Shown here: piece by piece, positions 47,601 through 59,888 of the stretch
How positions within the stretch are numbered: position 1 is the first letter of the stretch
Layout: each line of letters begins with the position of its first letter
Source of the DNA: Simmondsia chinensis
Taxonomy: Eukaryota > Streptophyta > Magnoliopsida > Caryophyllales > Simmondsiaceae
DNA: 64,000 nucleotides
Direction of reading: 5' to 3'
Assembly: GCA_018398585.1 (NCBI GenBank)
Contig: JAGTTD010000008.1
Location: 8,754,501-8,818,500, forward strand
Notes under the pieces: model-generated
Seen by the model: only the letters and a program-made list of their open reading frames with translations
What the model was told of the DNA's origin: nothing
Database searches by the model: none
Made by a program: the position numbers and the translations under genes

Positions 47601-48129
47601 ATTTAAATCAACTGCGTCAGGCGTAGTTTTTCCTAATTTTTCCTTTTTCCATTCACTCATAGCTCTAGGCTGCCATTGATATTAAAGAAGATTGGTTTAA
47701 TTTTTCTGTGCGATTGTCACTTATAATCAAATGAAAAAAAAATAAATTTGGATTACCACTTATATGCTTTAGAAAATAAAAATATTATCTTCAATAGTTT
47801 TGTTGTAATCGTAAAGTTTAAATTTATGTGATTCATGGTCTCAAAGTTCTTTGCCCTCGTTATCTTATTGATACTAGTAGATCAATTATATTAAGTTTCT
47901 AAGAACAGAGTAAGCTTAAATTAAAAAAAAAAAAAAACTAATGATTCATATATCTTATTAATTATATGTGTTAAATGAAGTACTGTGCATGATTTGATTT
48001 TTTGTGTTAGCCATGGATCAAGATCTCTTGCAGTCAAAACATTGACCTATCAATATCGGGGACAGAGTTCTCAGCTTTAAGAGATCATGCCCATAGTGAA
48101 ATTATTATCTCGCCAAAATTTAATTTATG
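47601..48129. other. AT-rich non-coding stretch
   Basis: No gene or bounded repeat recognised. Confidence 0.45.
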
Positions 48130-48800
48130 CTTGAAGGGTATTTGAATATAAAACAAAGTATGACTCTTATACCTTGAAAGCATGGTTGCGATCAATCTTA
48201 TTTTAGTGCATGACAAGAATGAATATCAATAACAAGTCGGGCTTCTTTCTTGTTGGATTTTATCTGTGACACTAAAATATATCCCATGATGATCTAGCCC
48301 TCATAACAAAAGATGAGGGCTTGAACATTGCGTGAGTTTCTTATAATATAACCAAGTGTATGGTAAAAAAGAATATTTATAACAAAGTAATATATCTTTT
48401 TTATTGGTTTACATGTAATACATTAATATATGTCCTATGATGATTTAGCCTTCATAACAAAGACACGTGCTTAATCATTGAGCGAGTTTATGCCAATTTC
48501 ATAAGGTTTGTGTCGGGAAGGAACACCCATAACGAAGCCAGATTTCTTCTTGACGATATGTGAACATAAGATAATATTAATATATGCCCCATGATGAGAT
48601 AACGCTTAAAACAAAGCAAAGGGCTTGATCATGGAGTGAATTTCTATAAATTTACTCAGTGTGAGTAGGAAACTGTACCCATAACAAAGACGAGTTTCTT
48701 TCTTGGCACTATGCACTTAATACATGAATGTATGCCCTGTGATTATCCAACTCTTATAACAAAGCTAAGAATTTGACAATCGAGTGGGTTTTTGTGAATT
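48130..48800. repeat. Degenerate tandem repeat, unit about 150 bp
   Basis: The core CCCATGATGATCTAGCCCTC has counterparts at about 48283, 48431, 48584 and 48733, spaced 147-153 bp. Each unit also has ATAACAAAG, GGGCTTGA(A/T)CAT and GAGTGAGTTT-like words, and a TTTCTTTCTTG segment. A weaker partial unit precedes the first. There is no ORF. The unit length is near that of a nucleosome. Confidence 0.75.
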
Positions 48801-48874
48801 TATTATTGGCATATATTCTATTTGCTTATTTATTTTATTTGTTATAATGTTAAATCATAGGCTATTCTCTTAAA

Positions 48875-49366
48875 TAGAGGTGGCCAACAGGTCAGGTAGT
48901 CCGACACAAAAAAAGACACAACCCGACCTGCCCTGCCATGTTGGCGGGTTGACCCATTGTAGTGGGCTGGGTCACTGGTCATATTTTAGAGCTATGAACC
49001 CGAACCCGACCCAACCCGTGCGAGTGAAATTGGTCCGACTCGGTTATGACCGTCGACGGCTCAAATCCCTATCATGACACTGGTCAGGCCCGTTTGCACA
49101 GCCTCGGTTATTATCGAGTCTAGCTGCCTACATGCCACTAGGTGGGCATGCAGGCCGCTTTATGACTTGTTAACTCAAGGCTAGAGGTGGCAAGTCACTT
49201 AAAAGAAAAAAATAAGTTTAAAAAAAAAAAAAAAAACACAGAACTACCCCTTATATCCCCCAAAATCCCCCACTTCATCCTTAATCCTCAAAACTCATAT
49301 ATTAATTTTATAAAAAATATAAATGTTTTAAAATTGTAATATTCAAAATTTATGTCAGTTTTATTC

Positions 49367-49429
<63 letters not shown>

Positions 49430-50210
49430 GGGTTCATGAATCATATAACGCCATGCATAATAGTTGGTTATACTGTTATTTTATCAGACTGAACTTGCAT
49501 TTAGATCTAACATATAAATTTCAAATTGTATTAAGATCTAAAGGAGGTCTCATCACCGAAGGCAAAACAAAATGCTTACCTGTTAATTGCAGCGGTAAAA
49601 TAAGTTATTTTGTTATGAGGATGGCCGGCCTTTGGATGTATGTTAAGCATTTTGTACAGCTGGTGGTGGCCTGGAGGGTGGTAGAGGAGGCTTCCGTTTC
49701 ATGCCTCAAGTTAAGATTATGAGCAAGAAGAGACAAAAAGGCAAAAGAAGAATTAAAGAGACTGGAGAACTAAATTCGCCGTACGAATTTCACTGTCATG
49801 TATTTTATGTTTTAAGTATGTAGGCAATTAACTAAATGACCATATATATGTTAAAGTCATGCTATGCATTTTATGTTTTATCAATAAAATTATATTTTTT
49901 CTTGTGTTTATTTTCTATTTACGTATTTATTTTGTATTTGTTTGTATATTTTTTTATGTTGACCCGAGTCTGACCTTGATTTAACCCACCGAATCTTGAT
50001 CCGTGCTAGACCTGTGATCTGCCTGGACCCAACCATCCTGTAAACCTTGTCACAAGTTGAACCAGGTCAAGAATCTGCGCTTCCCTGATCTGACCCGACC
50101 TGGCTTGACCCGTTGCGTGGACAAGTCTAACCCATGTTGACCCGTCCGTACACGTGTGACCGGCAGATTGGCTCACGGGTCGATCTGAATCGACCCGTTG
50201 GCCACCTCTA
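48875..50210. mobile_element. Non-autonomous hAT element with 8-bp target duplication
   Basis: Ends TAGAGGTGGCCAACAGGTC (left) and, on the other strand, TAGAGGTGGCCAACGGGTC (right) are typical hAT inverted repeats. The perfect 8-bp duplication CTCTTAAA flanks it (48867-48874 and 50211-50218). Subterminal sequence has many GACCCG and CGGGTT words. The interior has no transposase. A second AGAGGTGGCAAG at about 49185 hints at a nested or rearranged end. Confidence 0.92.
49370..49429 (+). repeat. (ATT)n microsatellite
   Basis: About 20 perfect ATT units inside the hAT element. Confidence 0.95.
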
Positions 50211-50218
50211 CTCTTAAA

Positions 50219-52469
50219 TGCCCTTAATGATGCCTTTGAATAACACTCTTTGGTAGAGGTGATAATGAACTATGGAAGGTACTTTAGGGTTTTAACTTTG
50301 ATATTACTTTAAAATAATCACAACCTAAGTGTAGGTCCTAAAGTACCTATGAAGAAAAGAGCTACTTTAATTAGTGGGAGAGATTCAATCATCTTAGTCA
50401 TAACTTTTTGGAAAGTCAACACATTTGATGACTATCGTGAAGATTTATCTTCTTACAAACTACTATAGAATTTCTGGATGGAGTCAACCGACCAAGATAC
50501 AACTATCAATTTAGAGAGGGGAGTATTACAAAGCATTTCACCTAAATGGCCAACATGAATGCTAAACTCCCATGCCATGAAAATACGTTTCCATTAGTCA
50601 ATTCTCGTTCAACTAACAATTAAGTCACTTTCTAAAGAGTTGAATATTTTCTAAAACCTTCTACAATATATCAAAAGAAAATAACAAGTTCCATGAGTTC
50701 ACCTTTGAGTGCATCTTAGAAGACAAAAGGCTTAATAAAAAACAGCTTCAATATGCTTATCATGTCTCAAATTCAAAACAAATAATATTAATGATCATAG
50801 AGGTTCAATAGGATAAATTAGAAAAACGTATTAGTGAAACGAATCTTTGTAGTCCATGCCTACAAATTCAAAATCTTGATAAGAAGACTGTTAAATTCTT
50901 TCACTATTAGTGCTTGAGGAAAATGAAGAAAGTTTGTAGGATAATGAAGAATAAGCTTGGTGCATAAAAGGTAGGTTGAGAGGAAAGGTATAATTCCTCT
51001 ATTTTGGTTTGTAGAGTCGAGTTTGGTCGATTGTAGTCCTGAGCCTTAGTAAATGTATAGGAATCATAGTGCTTCTTCTTCTTTTTTTTTTCTTTTTTTT
51101 TTTGTAATCGGAGATTCAAGGGATCCAATTGAGGAGAAAAATGGACATATATGGTGAATGGAGAAACGGTAGATATTACATTAATTGAAAGGATAGTAAC
51201 GAATTTGATGGATTCACTTTGATATTAGAAAACTAATGTTACATTCCTCAAATTAAAGGAAAAATACTTTTGTACCTTGACCTAAACAAAGATATCTATT
51301 ACTAATTAATAAGATGTATAATATTTGTATCATGATTCTTCTCTTGTTGGGTCTGGTAGCTTGTTGATGGATTGTATAAATTAAAAATGGTGACTATGTG
51401 ATGGTTTTGGAGACTAGGAAAAGAAAGAGTGAGATGGGGTGTCTTCTCTTCTATGGAATAAATGTTTGTAATCTATTTTTAAAGATAGATGGAAAAGCTT
51501 AATTAAGTGAAGGTGGCACCTATCCAAATTTGAATTTTGATGACCTAGAGTTAATGGCACCTATTCAAATTTGAATTTTGAAGACCTTAGAGTTAATTCA
51601 TATTGCATAAGGGATAAACATGTTAAATCAAGGAAGAAAGGTACAAGCAAAGGTGCGAAGTGACTAGAAATTGCACATGCGGATATTTTTAGTACCTTAA
51701 ACTGTTGGTGGTGAAAGTTGCTTCATTTCTTTCAATGATGGGTTTTAAATGAAAAAGAATCTAAAGTATTCAATAAGTTTGAGGTCTTCAAGGTGGAACT
51801 TGAAATGTAAATAGATATCTCCATTAAAAAAAAAAAAAAAAAGTCAATTGCGTTAGAGGAAGATAGCATTATAGAAAGCATGATAAAAATGGCAGCACTC
51901 AAAGGGTTTCAGATTTTGTTGCCCTTAGAGGACTCACAGATCACGGAAACTGATATTATAATTTCTGTAGAGAATGATAAGCTTCTCTATGAATTGACCA
52001 AACCCCCAATATTGAGTTTGTGAAAACTAGCTAGTGAATACATCTCAGTTTTTGAACCTCTTAGGAAACCTTGGTCACTTTTCACTTTATTGATACTAAA
52101 AAGTCCAAACTTCTCTACCTTTTGCTTTGACGAAGGACATAGTAGTACGACATAATCAAGACATAACACTTAGTAAAAATAAGGAGCAAGCAACTCCAAT
52201 GTGTGCATTCGCCAATCTCCAATTCAAAAATAACACCATTGTGTTGTGGTATTGGTGAGGGGTAATAATATCAGAGAAATTCTTAAAGGATAAGGCAGTT
52301 AACTTTAGATAATGAATGTTATATCTATTTATGGAAACCATTTTTGACATAGGTCATGAGAGTAATCTGCTAACAATATCCAAAAGATATGTAGATTTAC
52401 ATGCGGAAAAATAGAATGTATGCATGTAATTTATGATTGACAGTAGAACTTAAGATTTGGTTGTGCTCC
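50219..52469. other. Non-coding stretch, possibly the 5' part of the old copia
   Basis: No clear gene. It lies upstream of plus-strand copia RT text at 52484, so it may hold decayed gag or integrase sequence, but no motif was found to prove it. It has T-rich and A-rich tracts at 51075-51105 and 51825-51842, and a 25-bp block (CACCTAT(C/T)CAAATTTGAATTTTGA) repeated near 51508 and 51557. Confidence 0.4.
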
Positions 52470-52550
52470 TTAAGGAACACAAGGTTTTTGAGAATAAATG
52501 GGTATTTAAGAATAAGAGGAACTCCGGTGTGATATGGGAAGATACAAAGG

Positions 52551-53321
52551 CTATGTTTGACATGAGCTGTTGGCTATTAGCTATCAGTGGATAGCTGTTA
52601 GCTGTTAACGGTTAGCGTTTAGATGATTGACTAGTTGTCGGCGGTTTGCTGATAAATACATAATTAGATATGAGTTTTTTGTAAAAGTAGTTGTTGTGGT
52701 TAGTTTTTGATCTAAATTACATATAAATATATTTATAAATAAAGTTATAGAGTTAATAAAATAACACGATTTTACTTTTTTATATTTTTTTTTATTAGTT
52801 TGACCTCACAATCATAAGTTAGGTTTAATAACTGTGTAGATTAACTTTTTTTTTTTTTAAAGCATGGAGTCACTTATATTATATATGAATTCTAATAATT
52901 AAAATTTTTTTGATCAACTTAACAATTAAAATATTAATAATGGTAAAATGAGTTTAGTTAAACTAATAAAATTTTAATATTTTTTAAAATTAAGTTGCAC
53001 TTCCATCTACAAAAGTAATTTGGTACTTTTAGAAAAATAATTTAAGTATGTTATATATTAATAAAATAAATGAACAATACATTTGTGTTATACTTTTTAG
53101 AAAATAATATAATGGTATACTATTAATTAAACATGTAAAATGCTAAACTCTAAACTCTATAACTTTTCAAAAATTACATTGAACAGCTAATTTCTGAACG
53201 CTAAAAGCTATTCAAAACGCTAATTTAAAATTATTTATCAAACATAACTTTTAGCTGTTTGACTAACGAAACAGCAAAAAAATTATTCAAAACACTGTGA
53301 AAAAGCTGTTGCTAAACACAG
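52551..53321. mobile_element. MITE (hAT-like) inside the old copia
   Basis: The left end CTATGTTTGACATGAGCTGTT and the right end, on the other strand, CTGTGTTTAGCAACAGCTTT form an imperfect inverted repeat. Near the ends AGCTGTTAGC and AGCTATT words recur in both orientations. The interior is AT-rich with no ORF. A flank match (ACAAAG against TCAAAG) is too weak to define a target duplication. It interrupts copia RT text on both sides, which supports an insertion. Confidence 0.65.
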
Positions 53322-53926
53322 TCAAAGTCATGTTAGTGGTTTGAAGGAATTTATCTTAAAAGGAGCTAGTTATGAAGAACTCTTTCATTTCTTTCTAAAG
53401 AAAAGCATTGTTTAGAAACTTACTTGCTTTAACTCTCATTTAAATTGGAGTAGCAATAAGTAATTTTAAAGTTGCTTTCTTAAATGGCATTTTGTAGATA
53501 TTCATATGCAACAATCAAAAAGTTTTGAGGTTAAGCAAAGAGAGAAAAATGTGTATATGTTCAAAGGGTCAATCTATAGCCTAAAAAAAGCTTGTAACTG
53601 GCTATGAGATGAACAATTTTGATCGATTTATACAAATTAAGTTCGTAAATATCAATTATATTGTCCTATTTCATGTGTGGAACAAATAGTGATGCCTTAT
53701 GGTGATCTTGATTTAATGGCCAAAAGTAAGAGTTCCAAAATTGTAACTTTGTGAAAAAGGATTTAGTTTGTTCTTGATATGTTGGTTTACAATACAGTAA
53801 GCCTAATGGTGTTTCTATTTGTGTGAAGAAGTATATATTGATAAAGGTTTGAAATATTGGTATGGATGATTGCTCTCATGGTGATACAGTGATAGTAAAG
53901 GAAGACAAAATTTTCAAAAAGGGAAA

Positions 53927-54534
53927 TGTTGGTGTAAACTCTTGCAAATCTCGCAAGAACGAGTATCCTAGAGATCTCAGGTGTTAAGGCCGTGTAGTCA
54001 CTTTCCTTAAGACTTATTTCAGCGTAGGATATAGTCTCGGAGATACAACGACAACCAAAATGATGAAGTGAAGTGTGTAAAGGGAGAGACAAAAGAGATG
54101 AATGAGAATGATGTTTTATCAATAACTTTCAACACTTTGAATCACAAGTTCTTACTATTCTCTCTTACTTTTTGTAATTCATTCAAGTCAATATAAATTT
54201 GATCAAAGGGGAGAATTTATATGAAAACAACAAAGTGAGACGTCGCAAGAAGCAACCCAAAAGGGGTGCCAAAAACCGGGACAAGCGGCAAACTGAAACT
54301 GCCAAAAACCGGCCCTGTGTCGACACACAGCTCTATTCTGTGTGCTTCTATAAGATTGTATGTTGACACACGGGCTCTATGTGTCCACACACAATTATGT
54401 ATTTTTGTTCTGTAAGACTGTGTGTCGACACATGAGCCCTGTGTGTCGACACACATCCCATACAAGTAAAAATATGTCATCAGGACAAATCTCAAACACT
54501 GCATTAATAATTCTCATTTGAAAATACACCAGCA
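53927..54534 (-). repeat. 3' LTR of the nested copia element
   Basis: It shares AGTATCCTAGAGATCTCAGG, GTCACTTTCC and long stretches with 59272-59888 at about 90 percent or more. It holds a cluster of TGTGTCGACACA-like palindromes at about 54315-54460. Confidence 0.92.
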
Positions 54535-55876
54535 TTCTCCCACCATTTTCAAAATACAATCATTCTCACATATAATATTTCTAAATTAAAGGAGGCCTTA
54601 TTGTGCATCAACGAGGGTGTCTCTCGATTGAATCCCCGGCTAGTAAAAAGACTGTCGTAGTTAATCGGATCGAAAATGGTAGACCAAGCTTTGAACCATA
54701 CAACTCATTTGACTAATTGACTATCTAATCACGCACAAGGCGTACTCCCTGTACACACCCTACAACTCCCAGATTGAAACATATGAAGCTTTGTGTCCTG
54801 TACCCTTCACGAGTATTTTAGGGCCAAAACCTTTGTCAAAAATCACCCCTTGAAGCGGCCAAACTTTGCACTCACTAAGGCGGACCCCATTGATCATGTC
54901 CCTGTGACTCGATATTCAGTAATAATATAAAATCGGGTCCATTAAGAGCATATGCTCATCCTCTTAGATTCTCTGACGCAGGTAACCAAAGACTTTTCAC
55001 ACGGGCTGGAAAATTTTTTTTTTTAGTGCTTGCAGTCACATCGATGACAAGTATCACTCATTGAAACCAAGACCCGACATCATACTAGGCATCAAGTTGA
55101 GGGCCTATCATCGATGACTAACAATGACAGGTTTCAACCCCATTCTTTGACTAGTTTTCAGAACCAAGTCTCTAGCTAAGCCTTTCTTAAACGGATCCAC
55201 TAGATTCTGACTGGTTCTCACAAAGTCCACAGTGATGACATCTTCTCGAATAAGCTGTCTCACTATACTGTGTCTTACACATGTGTGTCTAGACTTTCCA
55301 TTGTACACCTCACTGTATGCTTTCGATAGCGTAGCCTAACTATCGCAATGGATAGATATCAGTGAAATCGGATTTGGCCACAAAGGAATCTCATACATGA
55401 GATCCTTTAACCACTCAGCTTCTTTAGCCGCAGAAGTAAAAGCTATGAACGCTGCCACCATGGTAGAATCAGATATACAAGTCTGTTTCTTGGAACCTTA
55501 AGAAACCGCACACCCATCTGCTTGTGGATGCATGATCTTCTACATCGGAGATCCAACTGGCATCAGAGTATCCTTCCAAAGTGGGAGGATACCCTACATA
55601 AGAAATACCATAATACATGATACTCTTAAGGTACTTTAGTACTCTATACACCGCATGCGAATATAGTTTACTCGGACAGCTAGTATATCTACTTAGCTTT
55701 CCCACAACATAGGCTATATCAAGCCTAGTGCTAGTCATGGTGTACATGAGACATCCAATGACTCTGGCATACTCCAACTATGATATAGGAGTGCCCACAT
55801 TTGGTACTAGTTTCACATTAGGGTCCATTGGAGTGGACACTGGTGCACAAGCACCATAGTTGAATCTATGTCCCTT

Positions 55877-56068
55877 AGGGACATAGCCGAGTGGTCGTGA
55901 TCGCCGGGTGGCAACGAGGTGACACGGGATCGAATCCCACAAAGCTAAAAGTGGTGTCCTCTTTAATGGACTTTAAGGGGTTTATCCCCTCCCCTCTCCC
56001 CATGGCTTTACAATCATAAAAAAAAAAAAATAAATAAATAAATAGATAAAATAAAATAAAATAAAATA
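55877..56068 (+). mobile_element. SINE with tRNA-like head, inserted in the nested copia
   Basis: The head GACATAGCCGAGTGGTCGTG contains an A box (TAGCCGAGTGG, 55884-55894). The B box GGGATCGAATCCC follows at 55926-55938, so RNA polymerase III transcription from a tRNA-like promoter is expected. A unique body and an A-rich tail with AAAT and AAAAT repeats (56018-56068) follow. It interrupts copia pol between the VENVLN text and the YGACAP text. The target duplication is not clear. It is a different family from the SINEs near RPL15. Confidence 0.85.
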
Positions 56069-58755
56069 AATTCAACACATTTTCAACGTAGTGAGACTGT
56101 GTCAAGGAATTTTTATCTCCATTCCTTATAATCCTTATACCGAGGATTACGTCAGCCTCACTCATGCCTTTCATAGCAAAGTTCATCGAAAGAAACTGTT
56201 TAGTTTTCTCTACCAGTTTCAAATCAGTTCAGAAAATTAACATGTCATTGACATATAAACAGATCATGACACCTCTGCCATTCTCAAACTTACTATAGAC
56301 ACACTAATTCGATTCCTTTATAATGAATACGTTGATTAGAATAACTTGATCAAATTTATGGTGCCATCGCTTCGGGGCTTGCTTGAGCCATACAGAGAGC
56401 ATATGAGTTTACATACCTTTCTCTCTTGATCCGGAACAACAAAACCTTCTGGCTGTGTCATATACACCTCCTTTTCTAGTTCACCATTCAAAAATGTAGT
56501 TTTGATATCCATTTGGTGATTCACTAGTTTATAAATAGAGGCAAGAGCGATCAAGACTCTTATAGTCAATATTCTCGCCACCGGGGCATATGCATCAAGG
56601 TAGTCTAACCCATGTTTTTGGGTAAACCCTTTAGCTACAAGTTGGGCTTTGAATTTATCTAGTTCCATTGACTTTCATCTTCTTCTTGAAGATCCATTTA
56701 CACTCGATAGGTTTGCTACCTCATGGAAGATCCACCAATACCCAGGTATTGTTGCCTATGATGGAATCCATCTCATCATTTATCGCCTCTCGCCAAAAAG
56801 AGGCATCATGAGACCTCATGGCCTCATCAAACATCATGGGGTTAGCCTCCATGACACAACAATATGGAGTCATGGGCTCCATATCATTACTCAAACCTTC
56901 CACCAAAACGTGCAGAAATCCGATCCAAATGATTTCTCTTTCCTCGCTCTCCTATTCCTTTGGAGTTCTAGAGCATTTTCAGGGACTTGCTCCCTCTCAT
57001 GAAGATCATCATCATCATACGACACTGGGGTGTCATTCTCAACCGCTACATAATCTCTTGGTCTAGGGATAGAGGTAAACTGATTCTCATCAAAAATGGC
57101 ATCTCTCGATTCTATGATGGTATTAACGTTGATATAATAGTTTAGCTCAATTACATAGAATCAATACGCCTTACTATGTGGCACATATCAAACAAATATA
57201 GTGTCGATGCCTCTCTCACCTAACTTTTTCTGTTTAGGTTTAGGGACTTTAACGACTGCCCTATACCCCCACACTTTAAGATAACTCAACTTCGGTGGTC
57301 GACCGTTCTAATGTTCATACAGGGTTATTTTACTTTTTCTTGTTTGCAAATCAATTTAAAATATGACAGGCCGTTAACATAGCCTCACCCCAAAACCCAT
57401 CATTGAGTCCAGAATATGACAACATGGAATTTACTATTTCGGTTAGTGTTCGATTTTTCCGCTCAGCCACGCCATTTTGTTGTTGCGTGTAGGGCATTGT
57501 TACTCCATGCACTATTCCTGTGGTTTCAAAATACTTGGGATCATAGTATTCTCCACCACGGTTTGACCTAAGTCGTTTGAAGAAGGCCTCACAGTGTAGT
57601 TCGGTTTCCGTTTTATATGCCTTAGACCTCTCTAGTGACTCATCTTTATGATTGATTAAATACACATAGCAAAATCTGGAGGAATCATCAATTAATGTTA
57701 TAAAATATCTTTTTCCTCCTATGGTCGGAGTGCTTTTAAAGTCACACAGATCGCTATGACCTAAATCAAATAAATTCGTTTCTCTTTAAACTGTTGGAAA
57801 TGGTAACTTCGTTGTTTTTGTTAACATACACATTTTGTATTTATCATCCACTTTATCAATATGTGGTATCAAAGACGAATTAATCATTTCATGCATCTTA
57901 TAAAAATTCACATGTCCTAATCTTTGATGCCATAAATATGAAGAGTCAAGCATATAAACTGAACTATCAATTTTATTATGAGCATTTAACTTAAACATCC
58001 CATTATACAGGTATCCCTTGCCAACAAAGACATCCCCCTCTGACACAATAACCGTGTCGGCCTTGAAGACCAACTTGAACCCTAACCTATTCAGTAGGCG
58101 ACCAGACATGAGGTTCTTCTTAACATCCGGAGCGTAGCATACATCGGTTAGGGTAAGGGTTTTCCCAGAAGTGAAAAGTAAGTCAACTTTTCCCTTGCCC
58201 TTAACTGGGACACTCGCTCCATTGCCCATAAACAACACAGTTTCGTTTTTTATGGGTTCTAAATCTTTGAAGAAACCATCGTCTTTAAAAACATGTTTTG
58301 TGGCCCCCAAGTCAACCCACCAAGAGTCATCACTCTCGACTAGGTTGATCTCCAATACCATCTCCACGAATCTATCATTCAAATTTTTGTTGTGATGATC
58401 AAGCCCCTTGCCTTTCTTGTTCTTTAGGTGAAAACAGTCCCTCCTTAGGTGACCGGGCTTCTGACACTCCCAACAGACCATTTTGGCCTTCTTCTCGTTT
58501 CATTTCTTTTGGGAATGTTCTGTTCTTTTGGTTCCTTTACTTGATTGGCCTTCTTCTGTAACATTGATTTTTCTAATGTCGCCGGGGCGTTCCTTATGGT
58601 CATCCTATAACTTGTAACCTTCCTCAATTCGTAAATGGTTAGCCAACTCTTCGATGGACATGTCTTCTTTCTTGTGTTTGAGAGATTTCTTGATATCTCT
58701 CCACGAAGGAGGAAGTTTGGCAATCAAAGAAGACATAACAATGGTATTGTCCATA

Positions 58756-58757
<2 letters not shown>

Positions 58758-58790
<33 letters not shown>
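58758..58790 (+). repeat. (AT)n microsatellite in copia gag
   Basis: About 16 AT units. On the minus strand it reads as alternating Ile-Tyr and shifts the gag frame. Confidence 0.93.
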
Positions 58791-58793
<3 letters not shown>

Positions 58794-59271
58794 GGTTATT
58801 TAAAGTTCTTTCAATTTCATGGAATTGCTCCATGACTGGACGTTCATCAACCATCTTGTAATTATTAAACTGACTAACTAAAAATTTCTTACTTGTGGTG
58901 TCCTCCGCCATATAGCGTGCTTCTAGAGCGTCCCACAATTCCTTTGCGGTAGGCACATTGGAGTAGATGTCAAAGAGGGCATCCGTCATCCCGTTCAGTA
59001 TGTGCCCTCTACAGATGTAATCATCATTCTCCCACTTCAATCGGGCTTGTTGCTCGGCCAGCGTCTCCTCTTCCTCCATAGCAGGGGCAGGGAATGGTGT
59101 ATTCAGAATATACACCAGATTTAGAGTAGTGATTAGGAAGTGCATCTTCCTTTGCCAATGGCGAAAATTACTACCATCAAAATGGTCCAACTTCACAAAA
59201 ATTGCTATCATTTCCCTTAGTGACGAAGCCATATCAAACCAAGATCACAAAACAAGAATCAGTCTTAAGAT

Positions 59272-59888
59272 TGTTAGTGTAAACTCTTACAAAATTCACA
59301 AGAATGAGTATCCTAGAGATCTCAGGCGTCGAGGCCGTGTAGTCACTTTCGCTAAGACTTATTTCAGCGTAGGAAATAGTCTCAGGGAAACAACAACAGC
59401 CAAAATGATGAAGTGAAAGTGTGTAAAGGGAGAGACAAAAGAGATGAATGAGAATGATGTTTTATCAAGAAGTTTCAACACTTTGAATCACAAGTTCTTA
59501 CAATTCTCTCTTACTTTTTGCAATTCATTCAAGTTAGTATAAATCTAATCAAAGGGGAGAATTTATATGAAAACAACGAAGTGACATCCCAAGAAACACC
59601 CAAAAAAGGGGTGCCAAAAATCGGGAAAAGCCGCGAACCGAAACTGCCAAAAACTGACCCTGTGTGTCGACATACAACTCTGTTCCACGTGTTCCTGTAA
59701 GATTGTGTGTTGACACACGGGCTTTGTGTTCGACACACAACTCTTCATTTTCATTCTGTATGATTATGTGTCGACACGCACGCCCTATGTGTCGACACAC
59801 ATCCTATACGATTAAAAACATGTTAAACAACATCAGGACAAATCTTAAACACTGCATTAATAATTCTCATTTTAAAAATACACCAACA
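59272..59888 (-). repeat. 5' LTR of the nested copia element
   Basis: Right copy of the LTR, with the same termini and the same palindrome cluster at about 59655-59800. It differs from the left copy by scattered substitutions and small indels. Confidence 0.92.

Larger units (their letters stand above)
55108..59232 (-). pseudogene. Copia gag-pol of the nested element, many breaks
   Basis: From ATG 59232 gag reads KLDHFDGSNFRHWQRKMHFL and later SKKFLVSQFNNYKMVDERPV; an (AT)n run at 58758-58790 breaks it. The zinc knuckle CWECQKPGHLRRDC is at 58475. The protease site reads WVDLGATKHVF where DSGA is usual, so the active-site Ser is Leu. The integrase zinc-binding part (LWHQRLGHVNF) and core text (NRGGEYYDP, QQQNGVAERKNRTL) follow to 57351. 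RT text is at 56906-56336 (KAQLVAKGFTQKHGLDYLDA, MDIKTTFLNGELEKEVYM), then after the SINE the RT end (55777) and RNase H to 55108. Frameshifts occur at each step. Inactive. Confidence 0.88.
53927..59888 (-). mobile_element. Ty1/copia retrotransposon, complete structure, nested
   Basis: LTRs of about 608 and 617 bp (53927-54534 and 59272-59888) start TGTTGGTGTA and end with its complement. A perfect 5-bp duplication GGAAA flanks the element (53922-53926 and 59889-59893). The interior reads gag, protease, integrase, RT and RNase H on the minus strand with many breaks. A purine tract (GGTGGGAGAA, 54536-54545) lies inside the left LTR; the primer site is not of the usual Met type. It sits inside the old plus-strand copia and contains a SINE. 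Confidence 0.93.

Noticed and set aside
54217..54504. Regularly spaced palindromes that at first sight resemble a CRISPR array.
   Set aside because: The same array is in both LTRs of a copia element in a plant genome. Spacers are not unique and repeats are imperfect, so it is LTR structure.
55877..55950. A possible tRNA gene.
   Set aside because: A and B boxes are present, but the sequence does not fold as a full tRNA and runs into a body with an A-rich tail, so it is a SINE head.
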